From assembly GCA_020439925.1 (NCBI GenBank), contig JAGRPC010000127.1, positions 1 to 37,823 of the forward strand: DNA of 37,823 nt, in the 5' to 3' direction. Shown here in pieces: positions 1-7,871 of this stretch (within the stretch, counting starts at the first letter, position 1; the number at the start of each line of letters is the position of its first letter). This stretch comes from Verrucomicrobiia bacterium (GTDB lineage Bacteria; Verrucomicrobiota; Verrucomicrobiia; Verrucomicrobiales; DEV007). Below the pieces are notes generated by a model, which saw only the letters and a list, made by a program, of their open reading frames with translations, did no database searches and was not told where the DNA came from. The position numbers and the translations under genes were made by a program.

Positions 1-28
1 CGAAGAACGAAGAACGAAGAACGAAAAA
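1..28. repeat. Short tandem repeat, 7-bp unit CGAAGAA
   Basis: Three exact copies of the heptamer CGAAGAA are followed by a fourth copy with one change (CGAAAAA), directly upstream of the first gene. The array touches the window edge, so its true length is unknown. It lies about 75 bases before the ATG at 104 and so in the leader or promoter region of that gene. A period of 7 could vary in length by slippage; any effect on expression is speculation. Confidence 0.7.
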
Positions 29-103
29 TTGCCATCCGCCCACCCCTTTGCTAACCTCCGGCTCCGTTTTTTCCCGCAATCTCAACCCCCTTTTTCTCAG
101 ACG

Positions 104-1267
104 ATGAATCGAAAACTGCGCATGGGCATGGTCGGCGGCGGCCGTGGAGCTTTCATTGGAAACGTCCACCGCATGGCGGCGAACCTCGACGGCAGGATCG
201 AGCTGGTGGCGGGCTGTTTCTCCTCGGACCCGGAAAAGTCGCGGCTCTCGGGGGAGGATTTCTTCCTCGATCCGGAGCGGGTCTACGCGAGCTACGAGGA
301 AATGGCGGAGAAGGAGGCGCAGCGGCCGGACAAGATCGATTTTGTCTCCATCGTGGTGCAGAATCACCTCCACTTCCCGGTGGCGAAGGCCTTCCTCGAG
401 GCGGGTTTCCACGTGATCTGCGACAAGCCGCTGACGCACGACTACGAGCAGGCGCTGGAGCTGCGCGAGGTGGTGCGCCGCACGGGGCAGGTCTTTGCCC
501 TGACGCACAACTACACGGGTTACCCGATGGTGAAGGAGGCGCGCCGCATGGTGCGCGACGGGGAGCTGGGCCGCATCCTCAAGATCGTGGCGGAGTATCC
601 GCAGGGCTACGCGGTGGGCGACGTGGAGGGGGATGGCCAGGGCAAGATCAACAACTGGCGGTCGGACCCGAAGATCGCGGGGATCTCGAACTGCATGGGC
701 GACATCGGCACGCACGCGCACAACCTGGTGCGCTACATCACGGGGCTGGAGGTGGAGGAGATCTGCTCGGACCTGACGGCTTTCATCCCGGGCCGCACGC
801 TGGACGACGACGGGAACAACCTGGTGCGTTTCACGGGCGGGGCGAAGGGGATCATCCACGCTTCGCAGATCTCGAACGGGGACGAGAACGCGCTGAACAT
901 CCGGGTCTACGGCACGAAGGCCTCGCTGGAGTGGCACCAGGAGGATCCGAACGAGTTGATCGTGAAGTATGCGAACGCGCCGCGGCGGATCTATCGCCGG
1001 GGCAACGCCTACATCAGCGAGGCGGCGGCGGGTCACGGGTTCACGCGGACGCCGTTCGCGCATCCGGAGGGCTTTATCGAGGCGTTTGCGAACATCTACC
1101 TGGCGGCGGCGCAGGCGATCGCGGATCGGATCGACGGCAACCCGGAGCCGGAGGGGGGCTACGATTTCCCGACGGTGGACGACGGGGTGGCGGGGGTGGC
1201 CTTCATCAAGGCGACGGTGGAGAGCTCGGCTTCGGCGGAGAAGTGGCGGAAGTTCCCCGCGATCTGA
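104..1267 (+). CDS. Gfo/Idh/MocA-family NAD(P)-dependent oxidoreductase
   Basis: The 387-residue product has the two-domain layout of the Gfo/Idh/MocA family, which oxidises or reduces sugars, inositols and sugar derivatives in the cytoplasm. The N-terminal Rossmann fold opens with GMVGGGRG (residues 8-15). The family's EKP motif appears as CDKP (106-109), with the usual catalytic Lys108. The substrate-domain motif is DIGTH (200-204), giving the conserved Asp and His. The reading frame extends upstream through a TTG at 29, but I chose ATG 104 because the Rossmann strand then begins seven residues in, as is normal. The next gene starts 10 bases after the stop, suggesting co-transcription. With the sugar isomerase at 6724-7740 and the DUF1080-ThuA protein it suggests carbohydrate catabolism. 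The substrate cannot be read from sequence. Confidence 0.9.
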   Translation: MNRKLRMGMVGGGRGAFIGNVHRMAANLDGRIELVAGCFSSDPEKSRLSGEDFFLDPERVYASYEEMAEKEAQRPDKIDFVSIVVQNHLHFPVAKAFLEAGFHVICDKPLTHDYEQALELREVVRRTGQVFALTHNYTGYPMVKEARRMVRDGELGRILKIVAEYPQGYAVGDVEGDGQGKINNWRSDPKIAGISNCMGDIGTHAHNLVRYITGLEVEEICSDLTAFIPGRTLDDDGNNLVRFTGGAKGIIHASQISNGDENALNIRVYGTKASLEWHQEDPNELIVKYANAPRRIYRRGNAYISEAAAGHGFTRTPFAHPEGFIEAFANIYLAAAQAIADRIDGNPEPEGGYDFPTVDDGVAGVAFIKATVESSASAEKWRKFPAI

Positions 1268-1277
1268 GTTGCGGATC

Positions 1278-2522
1278 ATGGCGAAGGCGCCGCCGACTTA
1301 CGAGGTGCGGGAGGGAAGGGTCCCTCTCTGGGCCTCGGAGCCTTTCCGGGTCTTTTTCCCGTTGGGGATCCTCGCGGCGGTCTTCGGGCTGCTGCTGTGG
1401 CCGCTGCACTACGCGGGCTGGTGGCCGCTCTACCCGGCGGTGCAGCATCCGCGGATCCTGGTTTTTGGTTTCGGTTCGGCCTTTGTCTTCGGTTTCCTGG
1501 GCACGGCGTGGCCGCGTTTCCTCGGTTCGTCGGCGCTCTCGGCGGCGGAGGTGCTGCTGACGGCGGCTGGCTGGCTGGCGGCGGTGCTCTTCTACGCGCG
1601 GGGCAGCATCCCGGGGGGCGATGTGGTCGCGGCGGCGGTGGCGGGCTGGTTCCTCCTCGTGCTGGGGCGGCGTCTCTTCGCGGAGGGGCGGGAGCTGCCT
1701 CCGCCGGGCTTCGCTCTGGCGTTTTTTGCGGTGGGGCTCTCGCTGGCGGTGCTGCTGGCGTGGTCGGCGGGCTGGGCGACGCGCTCGGTGGCGTGGGATC
1801 AATTCCTGCGGCTGCTGGCCTACCAGGGTTTCCTGCTGCTGCCGATCTTCGGGGTGGGTTCGTATCTCTTTGCGCGCTTTTTTGCTCCTCAGGGCGGTGT
1901 GCCGTCGGGGAGGCCTTCCTCGGGCGGCGTTCCGTCGGGGAGGCCGGGCAAAGCGGAGGGGCGTCCGGGGCGGCGGGTCCGCCGGGGGCTGGTGGTCTGG
2001 GGCTGCGCGGGGCTGGTGCTGGTCTCCTTCGCAATCGAGGCGTGGCTCTCGCCGCGGGCGGGGAACGGGCTGCGTCTCGTCGCGGTGGGGCTGTGGTCGG
2101 CGCTGGCGCTGCCGGGGATCTGGCGGGTGCGGGCTCCGGGGACGCGGGCCTGGGCGCTGCGCCTGGGCCTGGGGATGGCGGGGCTGGCTTTTCTCCTGCG
2201 GGCGGTGTGGCCCTCGCTGCTCTTCGCCTTCGAGCATCTCCTCTTTCTGGGCGGTTTCTCGCTGGTGATCCTGCTGACGGCGGACCGCGTGGTGCTGGGG
2301 CACTGTGACGATCCGGCACGGGTGGCGCCGCGGAGCGGGATGTGGCGCTGGATCTTCTGGCTGGTGGTGCTGACGGCGGCGACGCGGGCGACGGCGGACC
2401 TGGTGCCCTCGACGCGGGTCTCGCACCACATCTACGCGGCGCTGATGCTGGCGGTGGTGCTGGGGCTGTGGCTGGGGATGCACGCAAAACGGCTGCGCCG
2501 CCGGCCGCCCTCGAGCGAATGA
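1278..2522 (+). CDS. nnrS: NnrS-family membrane protein (haem/copper, nitric oxide stress)
   Basis: The 414-residue product is a polytopic inner-membrane protein of the NnrS family, whose characterised members bind haem and copper and protect against nitric oxide stress. The N-terminus shows the family pattern: a short soluble lead containing PLWASEPFRVFFPLG, then a TM helix, then the HYAGWWPLYPAVQHPRIL stretch, then a run of hydrophobic helices to the C-terminus. The length fits the family at about 400 residues. ATG 1278 gives the canonical N-terminus. The stop overlaps the helicase start as ATGA at 2519-2522, so the two are probably translationally coupled. A cytoplasmic or periplasmic loop at residues about 205-238 holds an odd Gly/Arg/Pro-rich insertion made by a 30-bp duplication. 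No denitrification genes are visible nearby. The family assignment is by sequence pattern; the physiological role is inferred. Confidence 0.8.
   Translation: MAKAPPTYEVREGRVPLWASEPFRVFFPLGILAAVFGLLLWPLHYAGWWPLYPAVQHPRILVFGFGSAFVFGFLGTAWPRFLGSSALSAAEVLLTAAGWLAAVLFYARGSIPGGDVVAAAVAGWFLLVLGRRLFAEGRELPPPGFALAFFAVGLSLAVLLAWSAGWATRSVAWDQFLRLLAYQGFLLLPIFGVGSYLFARFFAPQGGVPSGRPSSGGVPSGRPGKAEGRPGRRVRRGLVVWGCAGLVLVSFAIEAWLSPRAGNGLRLVAVGLWSALALPGIWRVRAPGTRAWALRLGLGMAGLAFLLRAVWPSLLFAFEHLLFLGGFSLVILLTADRVVLGHCDDPARVAPRSGMWRWIFWLVVLTAATRATADLVPSTRVSHHIYAALMLAVVLGLWLGMHAKRLRRRPPSSE
1892..1945 (+). repeat. Tandem duplication (period 30) inside the NnrS gene
   Basis: The 24 bases from 1892 and the 24 bases from 1922 match except at two positions, so the period is exactly 30 and the reading frame is kept. 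Both copies encode GGVPSGRP. The duplication falls in a soluble loop between TM helices of NnrS, where an insertion would be tolerated. Confidence 0.75.
1958..1987 (+). repeat. GC-rich dispersed motif, copy 1 (in NnrS)
   Basis: This segment begins GGGGCGTCC and ends CGGGTCCGCCGGGG. It is nearly the same as 3290-3324 in the neighbouring helicase gene, apart from a 3-base and one or two single-base length differences. Both copies are in-frame and code for an Arg/Gly-rich stretch that includes RVRRG. In 70% GC coding sequence some similarity is expected, so a mobile mini-repeat is only a hypothesis. Confidence 0.45.
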
Positions 2523-5293
2523 GCCTGTCGTCCGGCATCCTCAGGTATCTCGCAGAGTGCTACCGGGAAAACGGGAGCCGCCTCGGGGTGACGAGCCTGG
2601 GGTCGGAGCGGGTGCGGCGTTCGCTGGTGGTGAAGGGGGTGGACGCGGTGGTCTCGGCCTCGGTGCTGGACGGGCAGCTTTTCGTGCCGGGATCGAAGGC
2701 GGCGGAGCTGGCGAGGCAGGCGCAGCTCTACGAGAAGGAGTGCGAGCTGTTCTACGGTTCGGTCTTCGTCGCGGGGAATGTGGAGACGGGGGAGTCGCGG
2801 CTGAAGCCGGTCTTTGCCCCGCTGCTGCTCTACCGGGCGGAGGTGGAGCGGATCGACGGGGAAGGGGGCGCGGAATTTGTCATCGGGACGGGGCAGCGGA
2901 TGCTGAACGACGCGCTGCTGGAAGCGATCGGCGACGAGGCGCTGGCGGCGCGGCTGGAGGCGGGGATCGACCGGGAGACGCACTCGGAGGGCTGTGTTGG
3001 GGAGATCCGCCGTCTCTTTGCGGAGGCGATCCCGGGCACGGTGACGGAGGCGCTCCTGAATTATCCGCATCTCCTCGACGAGGAGGGCTTGGGGAACGAA
3101 GGACTGAAACATCCCTCGGCCTCGCGGGCGAAGGCGGCTTCGCTGAGCCTGCTGCCGGCGGCGGTGCTTTTCCTCGCGGACCGTTCGCGGGAGATGCGCG
3201 GGGTGCTGAACGATCTCGCGGCGATGGCGGAGGCTTCGGAGGGGCGGGCGGGGCTCTCGCCTCCGGTGCAGCAACTCCTCGACGGGGGCGGGGCGTCCCG
3301 CGGGGGCGGCCGGGTCCGCCGGGGTGAGGTGCCGGCGCTGTTGAGCGAGGCGCAGGAGCGGATCGCGGTCTCGGCGTCCTGCCGGCCGCTGACGCTTGCG
3401 GTGGGGCCGCCGGGCACGGGGAAGTCCTTCACGATCGCAGCGCTGGCGATGGAGGCGGTGAGCCGTGGCGAGTCGGTCCTGATCGCCTCGAAGATGGATC
3501 ACGCGGTCGACGTGGTGGCTGACAAGATCGAGGAGACGCTGGGTCTGCCGGGGCTCTGCGTGCGGGCGGGGCGGAAGAACTACCTGCGCGACCTGAAGCA
3601 GTTTCTCGACGAACTGCTCGCGGGGATGCACTCGGGACCGGCGGCTGCGTCGTCGGGGAAGGTTCCCTCGAAGGCCCGGCTCGGGCAGCTGAGGGCGGAG
3701 ATCACGCGGCGGGAACGGCTTCTCGAGAAACGCTGGCGGCACGAGGAACGGATGGCGAGGCTGCGGGAGGAGGCGAACCCGGGCTGGTTCACGCGCTGGC
3801 GTCTCGGCCGGGAGCGGGAGGCGGTGCGGCGGCGCGATCCGCTCGTGCTCCTGAACGCCCGCCTCGACGAGGCGTGGGACGCTCTGGTCGCGGAAACGAC
3901 GGCGTATTTCAAGGCGCTGCGGGCCTCGGGTCTCGCGCGGGCCCTGCGGCGGGACCGGGCGACCTTCCAGGCCTTTGCGAAGGGATTGCGGGCGCGGTCG
4001 GCGAAGAAGCAGGAGGATTATTTCGCGGAGGTGGGCTGGCGCAAGCTGCTGGGGGCGCTGCCGGTCTGGCTGGCGAATCTCTCGGACGTGCACCGGGTCC
4101 TGCCGCTGGAGAAGGGGCTCTTCGACCTGGTCATCATCGACGAGGCCTCGCAATGCGACATCGCCTCGGCCTTGCCGGCCCTGCAGCGGGCGAAGCGGGC
4201 GGTGATCACGGGTGATCCGAAACAGCTCCGGCACGTCTCTTTTCTACCGGTGGCGCGGCAGGAGGAGTTCGCGCGGCAGAACGGGCTCGACGAGGAAACG
4301 AGGGAGCGTTTCCACTTTCGTCGCACCAGTCTCGTCGACCTGGTCCTGGAATCGGTGGGCGACCAGGAGGCGGTGGTGTTCCTGAACGAGCATTTCCGGA
4401 GTCGGCCGGGGATCATCGAGTTCAGCAACCGGGAATTCTACGGGGGGCGCCTCCTCGTGATGACCTCGCACCGGGAGATCGGGCACAACCTGCCTCCGGC
4501 GGTCTCGCTGACGCGGTGTGCCGGCGAGCGCGATACCCGAGGGGTGAACGTCGCGGAGATCGATGAGATCCTGCGCCAGCTCGATGCCCTCGTCGCCGAG
4601 GGCGGCGCTCCGCTGAGCGTGGGCATCCTGTCGCCCTTCCGCGACCAGGTCGAGGCGGTGCTGAAGCGGCTCGAAAAGCGGGCCGACCTGCCAGTGCTCC
4701 TCGATCGGCACAAGCTCCTCGTGGGTACGGCCCATTCGTTCCAGGGAGAGGAGCGCGACGTGATCTTCCTCTCCCTCGTGCTGGACGACGAATCGCCGGC
4801 GATGAGTTTCCGTTTCCTGGAGAAGGAGGATGTCTTCAACGTCTCGATCACGCGGGCGCGCCGGGAGAACCGGGTGATGGTGTCCTTCGAACGGTCGGGG
4901 GCGGCGCGCGAGGGTCTGCTGGGCCGTTATCTGGCCGCGGCGACGGTCGGAACGACGGGGGAGGTCCCGGGTGAAAAGTCACGTTCAAGGACGCGCCCGC
5001 TGTTCGGGAAACTGGCAACGGCGCTGGAGGGCGCGGGGCTGTCGGTGGGAGTGTCTGACGCCGGGGAGGGGGAGGCATCGGCCTTGATCGCGATCGGGGC
5101 AGGTGGGGGATGGGTCTACGAAGAGGCGGGATCGGCGCGCCGGCACGAGGACGCCGGGGCCTCGGCGACGCGGAACCGTCACCGAAGGGCCGGGTTGCGT
5201 TGGCGCCTCGTTGGCGAAGGGGAGTGGGAGGCGCGAGGCGAGGATCTGATCCGGCTCGATCACGGAGGGGGCAGGGAAGCGGAATCCCGTTGA
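2519..5293 (+). CDS. Superfamily 1 (Upf1/DNA2-like) helicase with degenerate C-terminal nuclease-like domain
   Basis: The 924-residue product carries a full set of SF1B helicase motifs: Walker A GPPGTGKS (296-303), motif II IIDEAS (Asp541-Glu542), motif III GDPKQL (565-570), motif IV around NEHFRSRPG, motif V GTAHSFQGEE (736-745) and motif VI VSITRARR (775-782). An arginine-rich helical insertion of about 200 residues separates Walker A from motif II. Residues about 820-924 resemble the Vsr/MTES_1575-type nuclease domain often fused to such helicases, but the acidic positions look lost. The N-terminal 290 residues are a family-typical accessory domain. ATG 2519 overlaps the NnrS stop (ATGA). 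The frame is open upstream to 2342, but that part is the other-frame shadow of NnrS. The protein probably unwinds DNA or RNA in the cytoplasm using ATP; its specific role is unknown. Confidence 0.85.
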   Translation: MSLSSGILRYLAECYRENGSRLGVTSLGSERVRRSLVVKGVDAVVSASVLDGQLFVPGSKAAELARQAQLYEKECELFYGSVFVAGNVETGESRLKPVFAPLLLYRAEVERIDGEGGAEFVIGTGQRMLNDALLEAIGDEALAARLEAGIDRETHSEGCVGEIRRLFAEAIPGTVTEALLNYPHLLDEEGLGNEGLKHPSASRAKAASLSLLPAAVLFLADRSREMRGVLNDLAAMAEASEGRAGLSPPVQQLLDGGGASRGGGRVRRGEVPALLSEAQERIAVSASCRPLTLAVGPPGTGKSFTIAALAMEAVSRGESVLIASKMDHAVDVVADKIEETLGLPGLCVRAGRKNYLRDLKQFLDELLAGMHSGPAAASSGKVPSKARLGQLRAEITRRERLLEKRWRHEERMARLREEANPGWFTRWRLGREREAVRRRDPLVLLNARLDEAWDALVAETTAYFKALRASGLARALRRDRATFQAFAKGLRARSAKKQEDYFAEVGWRKLLGALPVWLANLSDVHRVLPLEKGLFDLVIIDEASQCDIASALPALQRAKRAVITGDPKQLRHVSFLPVARQEEFARQNGLDEETRERFHFRRTSLVDLVLESVGDQEAVVFLNEHFRSRPGIIEFSNREFYGGRLLVMTSHREIGHNLPPAVSLTRCAGERDTRGVNVAEIDEILRQLDALVAEGGAPLSVGILSPFRDQVEAVLKRLEKRADLPVLLDRHKLLVGTAHSFQGEERDVIFLSLVLDDESPAMSFRFLEKEDVFNVSITRARRENRVMVSFERSGAAREGLLGRYLAAATVGTTGEVPGEKSRSRTRPLFGKLATALEGAGLSVGVSDAGEGEASALIAIGAGGGWVYEEAGSARRHEDAGASATRNRHRRAGLRWRLVGEGEWEARGEDLIRLDHGGGREAESR
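3290..3324 (+). repeat. GC-rich dispersed motif, copy 2 (in helicase)
   Basis: This is the second copy of the motif at 1958-1987. It encodes a Gly/Arg-rich linker at residues about 258-269 of the helicase, between the N-terminal accessory domain and Walker A, where a flexible insertion would not disrupt the fold. Confidence 0.45.
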
Positions 5294-5340
5294 AACTTTG
5301 CCCGGATCGTAGACATTCTCGCCCCCTTCCTTCCTGACAA

Positions 5341-6606
5341 ATGCCAACGCGCTCCGGTTTCTCCCGACGGGATCTCCTCTCCATGACCGGACTTGCGGCC
5401 GGCGCGGGGCTGGTCCCCCAGATCGCAAGGGCGCAGGAAGCTTCCGCGAACACCGTCGGCGACGTCACCGTGCCGGGAACGGGCGGCAACCAGGAGACCA
5501 CCGGGGTGCTCTACGAGGCCATGGACGGTCCTTGGGGCAGCCTGAATTATTTCTATTTCTACCTCGAGGCACCGGCGCACCTCATCGAGGCGTTTCCCTT
5601 GCGCAATCCCCGCACGCGATGGGCGGTTCCGATTCACGAGGAAGCCAGTTTTCGTGCGATCATCGAGAGCGCCCCGATGTCCGATGCGCAGCGCACGGTG
5701 CTCGCGGATGAGCAGTATGTGGGGGTCGCCGACGGCCTCTACGCCATCTTTCCGCCGACCCAGCTGCTCGTGGAACTGAACCCGGAGGCGAGGGCGGTCA
5801 TCTACAACTACCTCGCCCGCTTCGATTCGAATCCCGACATCAAGCACCCGGTGCGGATTCGCTCGGGTTCGGTGGAGGAGTGGGCCAAGGGCACGACGAT
5901 CCGCCCGGATCTCATCGCGCAGATGAAGGCGATGACCTACTTCCGCGGCGACCTCATGCTTTTCGGGGATTTTCCACATCTCATCTCCCAGGCGACTTCG
6001 GAGACGGAAGCCCGTGCGATGCAGCGTCACTCCTCCCGCGTCCGCTCGATGGTGGTGAGGCTCGACGTGAAAAAGACGACGAGCCCGGAGAAGATCCTTT
6101 CCTACTGGACGACGGGACTGGGCCTGCGTCGCAAGGAGGTGGAGCCTCTGGTCCAGGCGGCGATCGCCACTCCCGGAGTGACGGGGCTGGATCTCACGCA
6201 CATCCTTCCTCCTCTGCCACGCAAGCTGCTCTACACCTACCCGGACATGAGCATGGCGATCGACGGGGTGCTGCCCGATTGCCACTGGACGGCCCTGAAT
6301 TTTTTCAATTACAACTCGGAGGCGATCTATCTCGACGAGTTCTTCGCCGCGTCCCGGCTCATGTCGGGCTTCAAGCAGGTCGATCCGCCCTACCGCTTCG
6401 GTGACGCCCTCGTCTTCGTGACGGAGGAGATGAACGCGCACCATTCCTGCATCTACCTCGGGGCGGATCTGGTCTACACGAAGAACGGGCGGAGTCTCTA
6501 CGCCCCGTGGACGATCCTGCACCTGAACGACGTGAAGAGCAGCTACCCCGATTTCGAGGGGCAGTCGCTGCGCATCCAGGGATTCAGGCGTTTTGATGCC
6601 GTGTGA
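5341..6606 (+). CDS. Tat-exported protein with NlpC/P60-like C-terminal domain
   Basis: The 421-residue product begins with a twin-arginine signal: SRRDLLSM at residues 8-15, a hydrophobic stretch, then a cleavage-like ARAQEA. Tat export implies that it folds, perhaps with a cofactor, before crossing to the periplasm. The last 120 residues fit a papain-like NlpC/P60 layout: Cys314 in DCHWTALNFF at the head of a helix, then GDALVFV, then His367-His368 followed by the strand SCIYLG and a Tyr-rich strand. NlpC/P60 enzymes cut peptidoglycan peptides or related amides. The N-terminal 290 residues match nothing I recognise. It lies 47 bases after the helicase and may share its transcript. The Cys/His assignment rests on pattern only, so the enzymatic role is tentative. 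Confidence 0.55.
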   Translation: MPTRSGFSRRDLLSMTGLAAGAGLVPQIARAQEASANTVGDVTVPGTGGNQETTGVLYEAMDGPWGSLNYFYFYLEAPAHLIEAFPLRNPRTRWAVPIHEEASFRAIIESAPMSDAQRTVLADEQYVGVADGLYAIFPPTQLLVELNPEARAVIYNYLARFDSNPDIKHPVRIRSGSVEEWAKGTTIRPDLIAQMKAMTYFRGDLMLFGDFPHLISQATSETEARAMQRHSSRVRSMVVRLDVKKTTSPEKILSYWTTGLGLRRKEVEPLVQAAIATPGVTGLDLTHILPPLPRKLLYTYPDMSMAIDGVLPDCHWTALNFFNYNSEAIYLDEFFAASRLMSGFKQVDPPYRFGDALVFVTEEMNAHHSCIYLGADLVYTKNGRSLYAPWTILHLNDVKSSYPDFEGQSLRIQGFRRFDAV

Positions 6607-6656
6607 TCGCGGTGTGAGGCATCCGGGAAATTCCGGGAAATGGGTGCGCGGCCTCG

Positions 6657-6692
6657 AAAAGAAAACGGCCGCCCCGTTGAGGAGGCGGCCGT
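6657..6692 (-). terminator. Rho-independent terminator for the minus-strand isomerase gene
   Basis: The arms ACGGCCGCC (6665-6673) and GGCGGCCGT (6684-6692) are perfect reverse complements around a 10-base loop. On the minus strand the hairpin is followed by a T-rich run (complement of 6657-6664). It lies 31 bases past the stop of the gene at 6724-7740. On the plus strand no T-run follows, so it probably does not terminate the Tat-protein gene in the usual way. Confidence 0.75.
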
Positions 6693-6723
6693 CTCGCGGA
6701 AAGCATTCCTTCGTGCGAGAGGA

Positions 6724-7740
6724 TCAGACGGCGTCACGCACGTCGATCATGGTCTTGAGGATGGTGTTCCAGGTCGAGGGGGTCTCGAGGACGGCATTGG
6801 GGAACATGCAGCCATCCCAGCAGATGTGAGAGATGCCGCGGGACTCGCGGTCTTTCAGCCAATACTGGGAGCAGCGGACGATATCGAGCTTGCCGTTGGG
6901 ATCGTCGGCCGGGCAGTGTTTGCCGGTCTTGTCATGGCTGCCGGCCCCGTGGACGGTCCCGTCGTTCTGGGCGACGTGGAAATCGATGGTCCACGGGCGC
7001 AGCTTGTCGGTCATCTCCTCGTAGGCAGCATAAAACTCGTCCTCGGTGTAACCGTCCTTGAGAAGGGCGTATTCGGGAGCGTTGTAGCCGAGGAGATAGA
7101 GATAGGTGTGGGCGAGGTCGGCCTGGAAGCCGAGGGTTTCGGGCATGCCGACGGCCTCGAGGAGGTCGAGCATGTCTTTCCAGCTGTGCATCCCGGCCCA
7201 GCAGATCTCGCCTTCGGCGGCAAGGCGCTCTCCGTGATCGGCGGCGATCTTCGCGGCTTCGCGGAAGGTTTCGGCAATGCGTGCGGTGTTGGCCGCAGGG
7301 TCTTCCCTCCACTTGTTCACCCCGAACTCGGCGGAGTCGATCCGGATCACGCCACGCTTGCGCACGCCGTGTTCGTTGAAGATTCCAGCGATGCGACAGC
7401 CGACCCGAACGGCTTCGAGGAACTTGGCCCTCGCGGCATCGTCACCCATGGCGGAGTCGCCGACGGTTCCCGGCCACACGGGGGCGACGAGGGAACCGAC
7501 CTCGAAGCCCTTGGAGGCGATCATGTCCGCGATGCCGCGGAGTTCGTCGTCGGAGGCGGAAGGGTCGGTGTGGGGAAGAAAGAGGAAATAATCGATGCCG
7601 TCGAACTTCTGTCCGTTGACTTCGGCCGCGGCAGTGAGGTCGAGCATGTGCTCGAGGGAAATCGGCGGCTCCTGGCCTTCGCCGTCGCCTTTGCCGACGA
7701 GACCTGGCCACATCGCATTGTGGAGTTTCAATTGGGACAT
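6724..7740 (-). CDS. Sugar phosphate isomerase/epimerase (xylose isomerase-like TIM barrel)
   Basis: The 338-residue cytoplasmic product fits the AP endonuclease-2/xylose isomerase-like TIM barrel superfamily, which interconverts ketoses, inosose or hydroxy-acids with a divalent metal. Metal-ligand-type residues sit at the ends of strands: Glu in [13 protein letters not shown], Asp and His in [11 protein letters not shown], His in [10 protein letters not shown], and a late acidic strand around KLDIVRC. I chose the start at 7740 (MSQLKLHN) because the upstream extension is lower in quality and would run into the divergent gene's promoter region. It is divergent from the PLA2-like gene with a 131-base gap and has its own terminator at 6657-6692. 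Together with the oxidoreductase at 104-1267 it suggests a sugar or inositol route. The substrate is unknown. Confidence 0.8.
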   Translation of the reverse strand: MSQLKLHNAMWPGLVGKGDGEGQEPPISLEHMLDLTAAAEVNGQKFDGIDYFLFLPHTDPSASDDELRGIADMIASKGFEVGSLVAPVWPGTVGDSAMGDDAARAKFLEAVRVGCRIAGIFNEHGVRKRGVIRIDSAEFGVNKWREDPAANTARIAETFREAAKIAADHGERLAAEGEICWAGMHSWKDMLDLLEAVGMPETLGFQADLAHTYLYLLGYNAPEYALLKDGYTEDEFYAAYEEMTDKLRPWTIDFHVAQNDGTVHGAGSHDKTGKHCPADDPNGKLDIVRCSQYWLKDRESRGISHICWDGCMFPNAVLETPSTWNTILKTMIDVRDAV

Positions 7741-7871
7741 GTTCTGGGATGAAGGTTGTTTTTCGAAAGAGCCGCAAGGATACATAAAGCAACGGGACGG
7801 GCAAGAACGAAGGAACGCGCGGACGGGATTCAACTTGACGCGATCCCGGAGAAGAATCAGCCTCTGGCCAA

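Noticed and set aside
1..28. CRISPR-like repeats at the left edge
   Set aside because: The units are 7 bases with no spacers; this is a simple tandem repeat.
1206..4234. Long minus-strand open frames (400-600 codons) opposite NnrS and the helicase
   Set aside because: The products are Arg/Pro/His-rich without domains, as expected for the antisense of 70% GC coding sequence, while the plus-strand frames carry clear family motifs.
5260..6522. 420-codon minus-strand frame opposite the Tat protein gene
   Set aside because: No domain or signal; the plus-strand frame has a Tat signal and papain-like motifs.
6640..7752. 370-codon plus-strand frame opposite the isomerase
   Set aside because: Gly/Val/Asp-rich shadow of the TIM-barrel gene; the minus-strand terminator at 6657-6692 supports the minus-strand gene.
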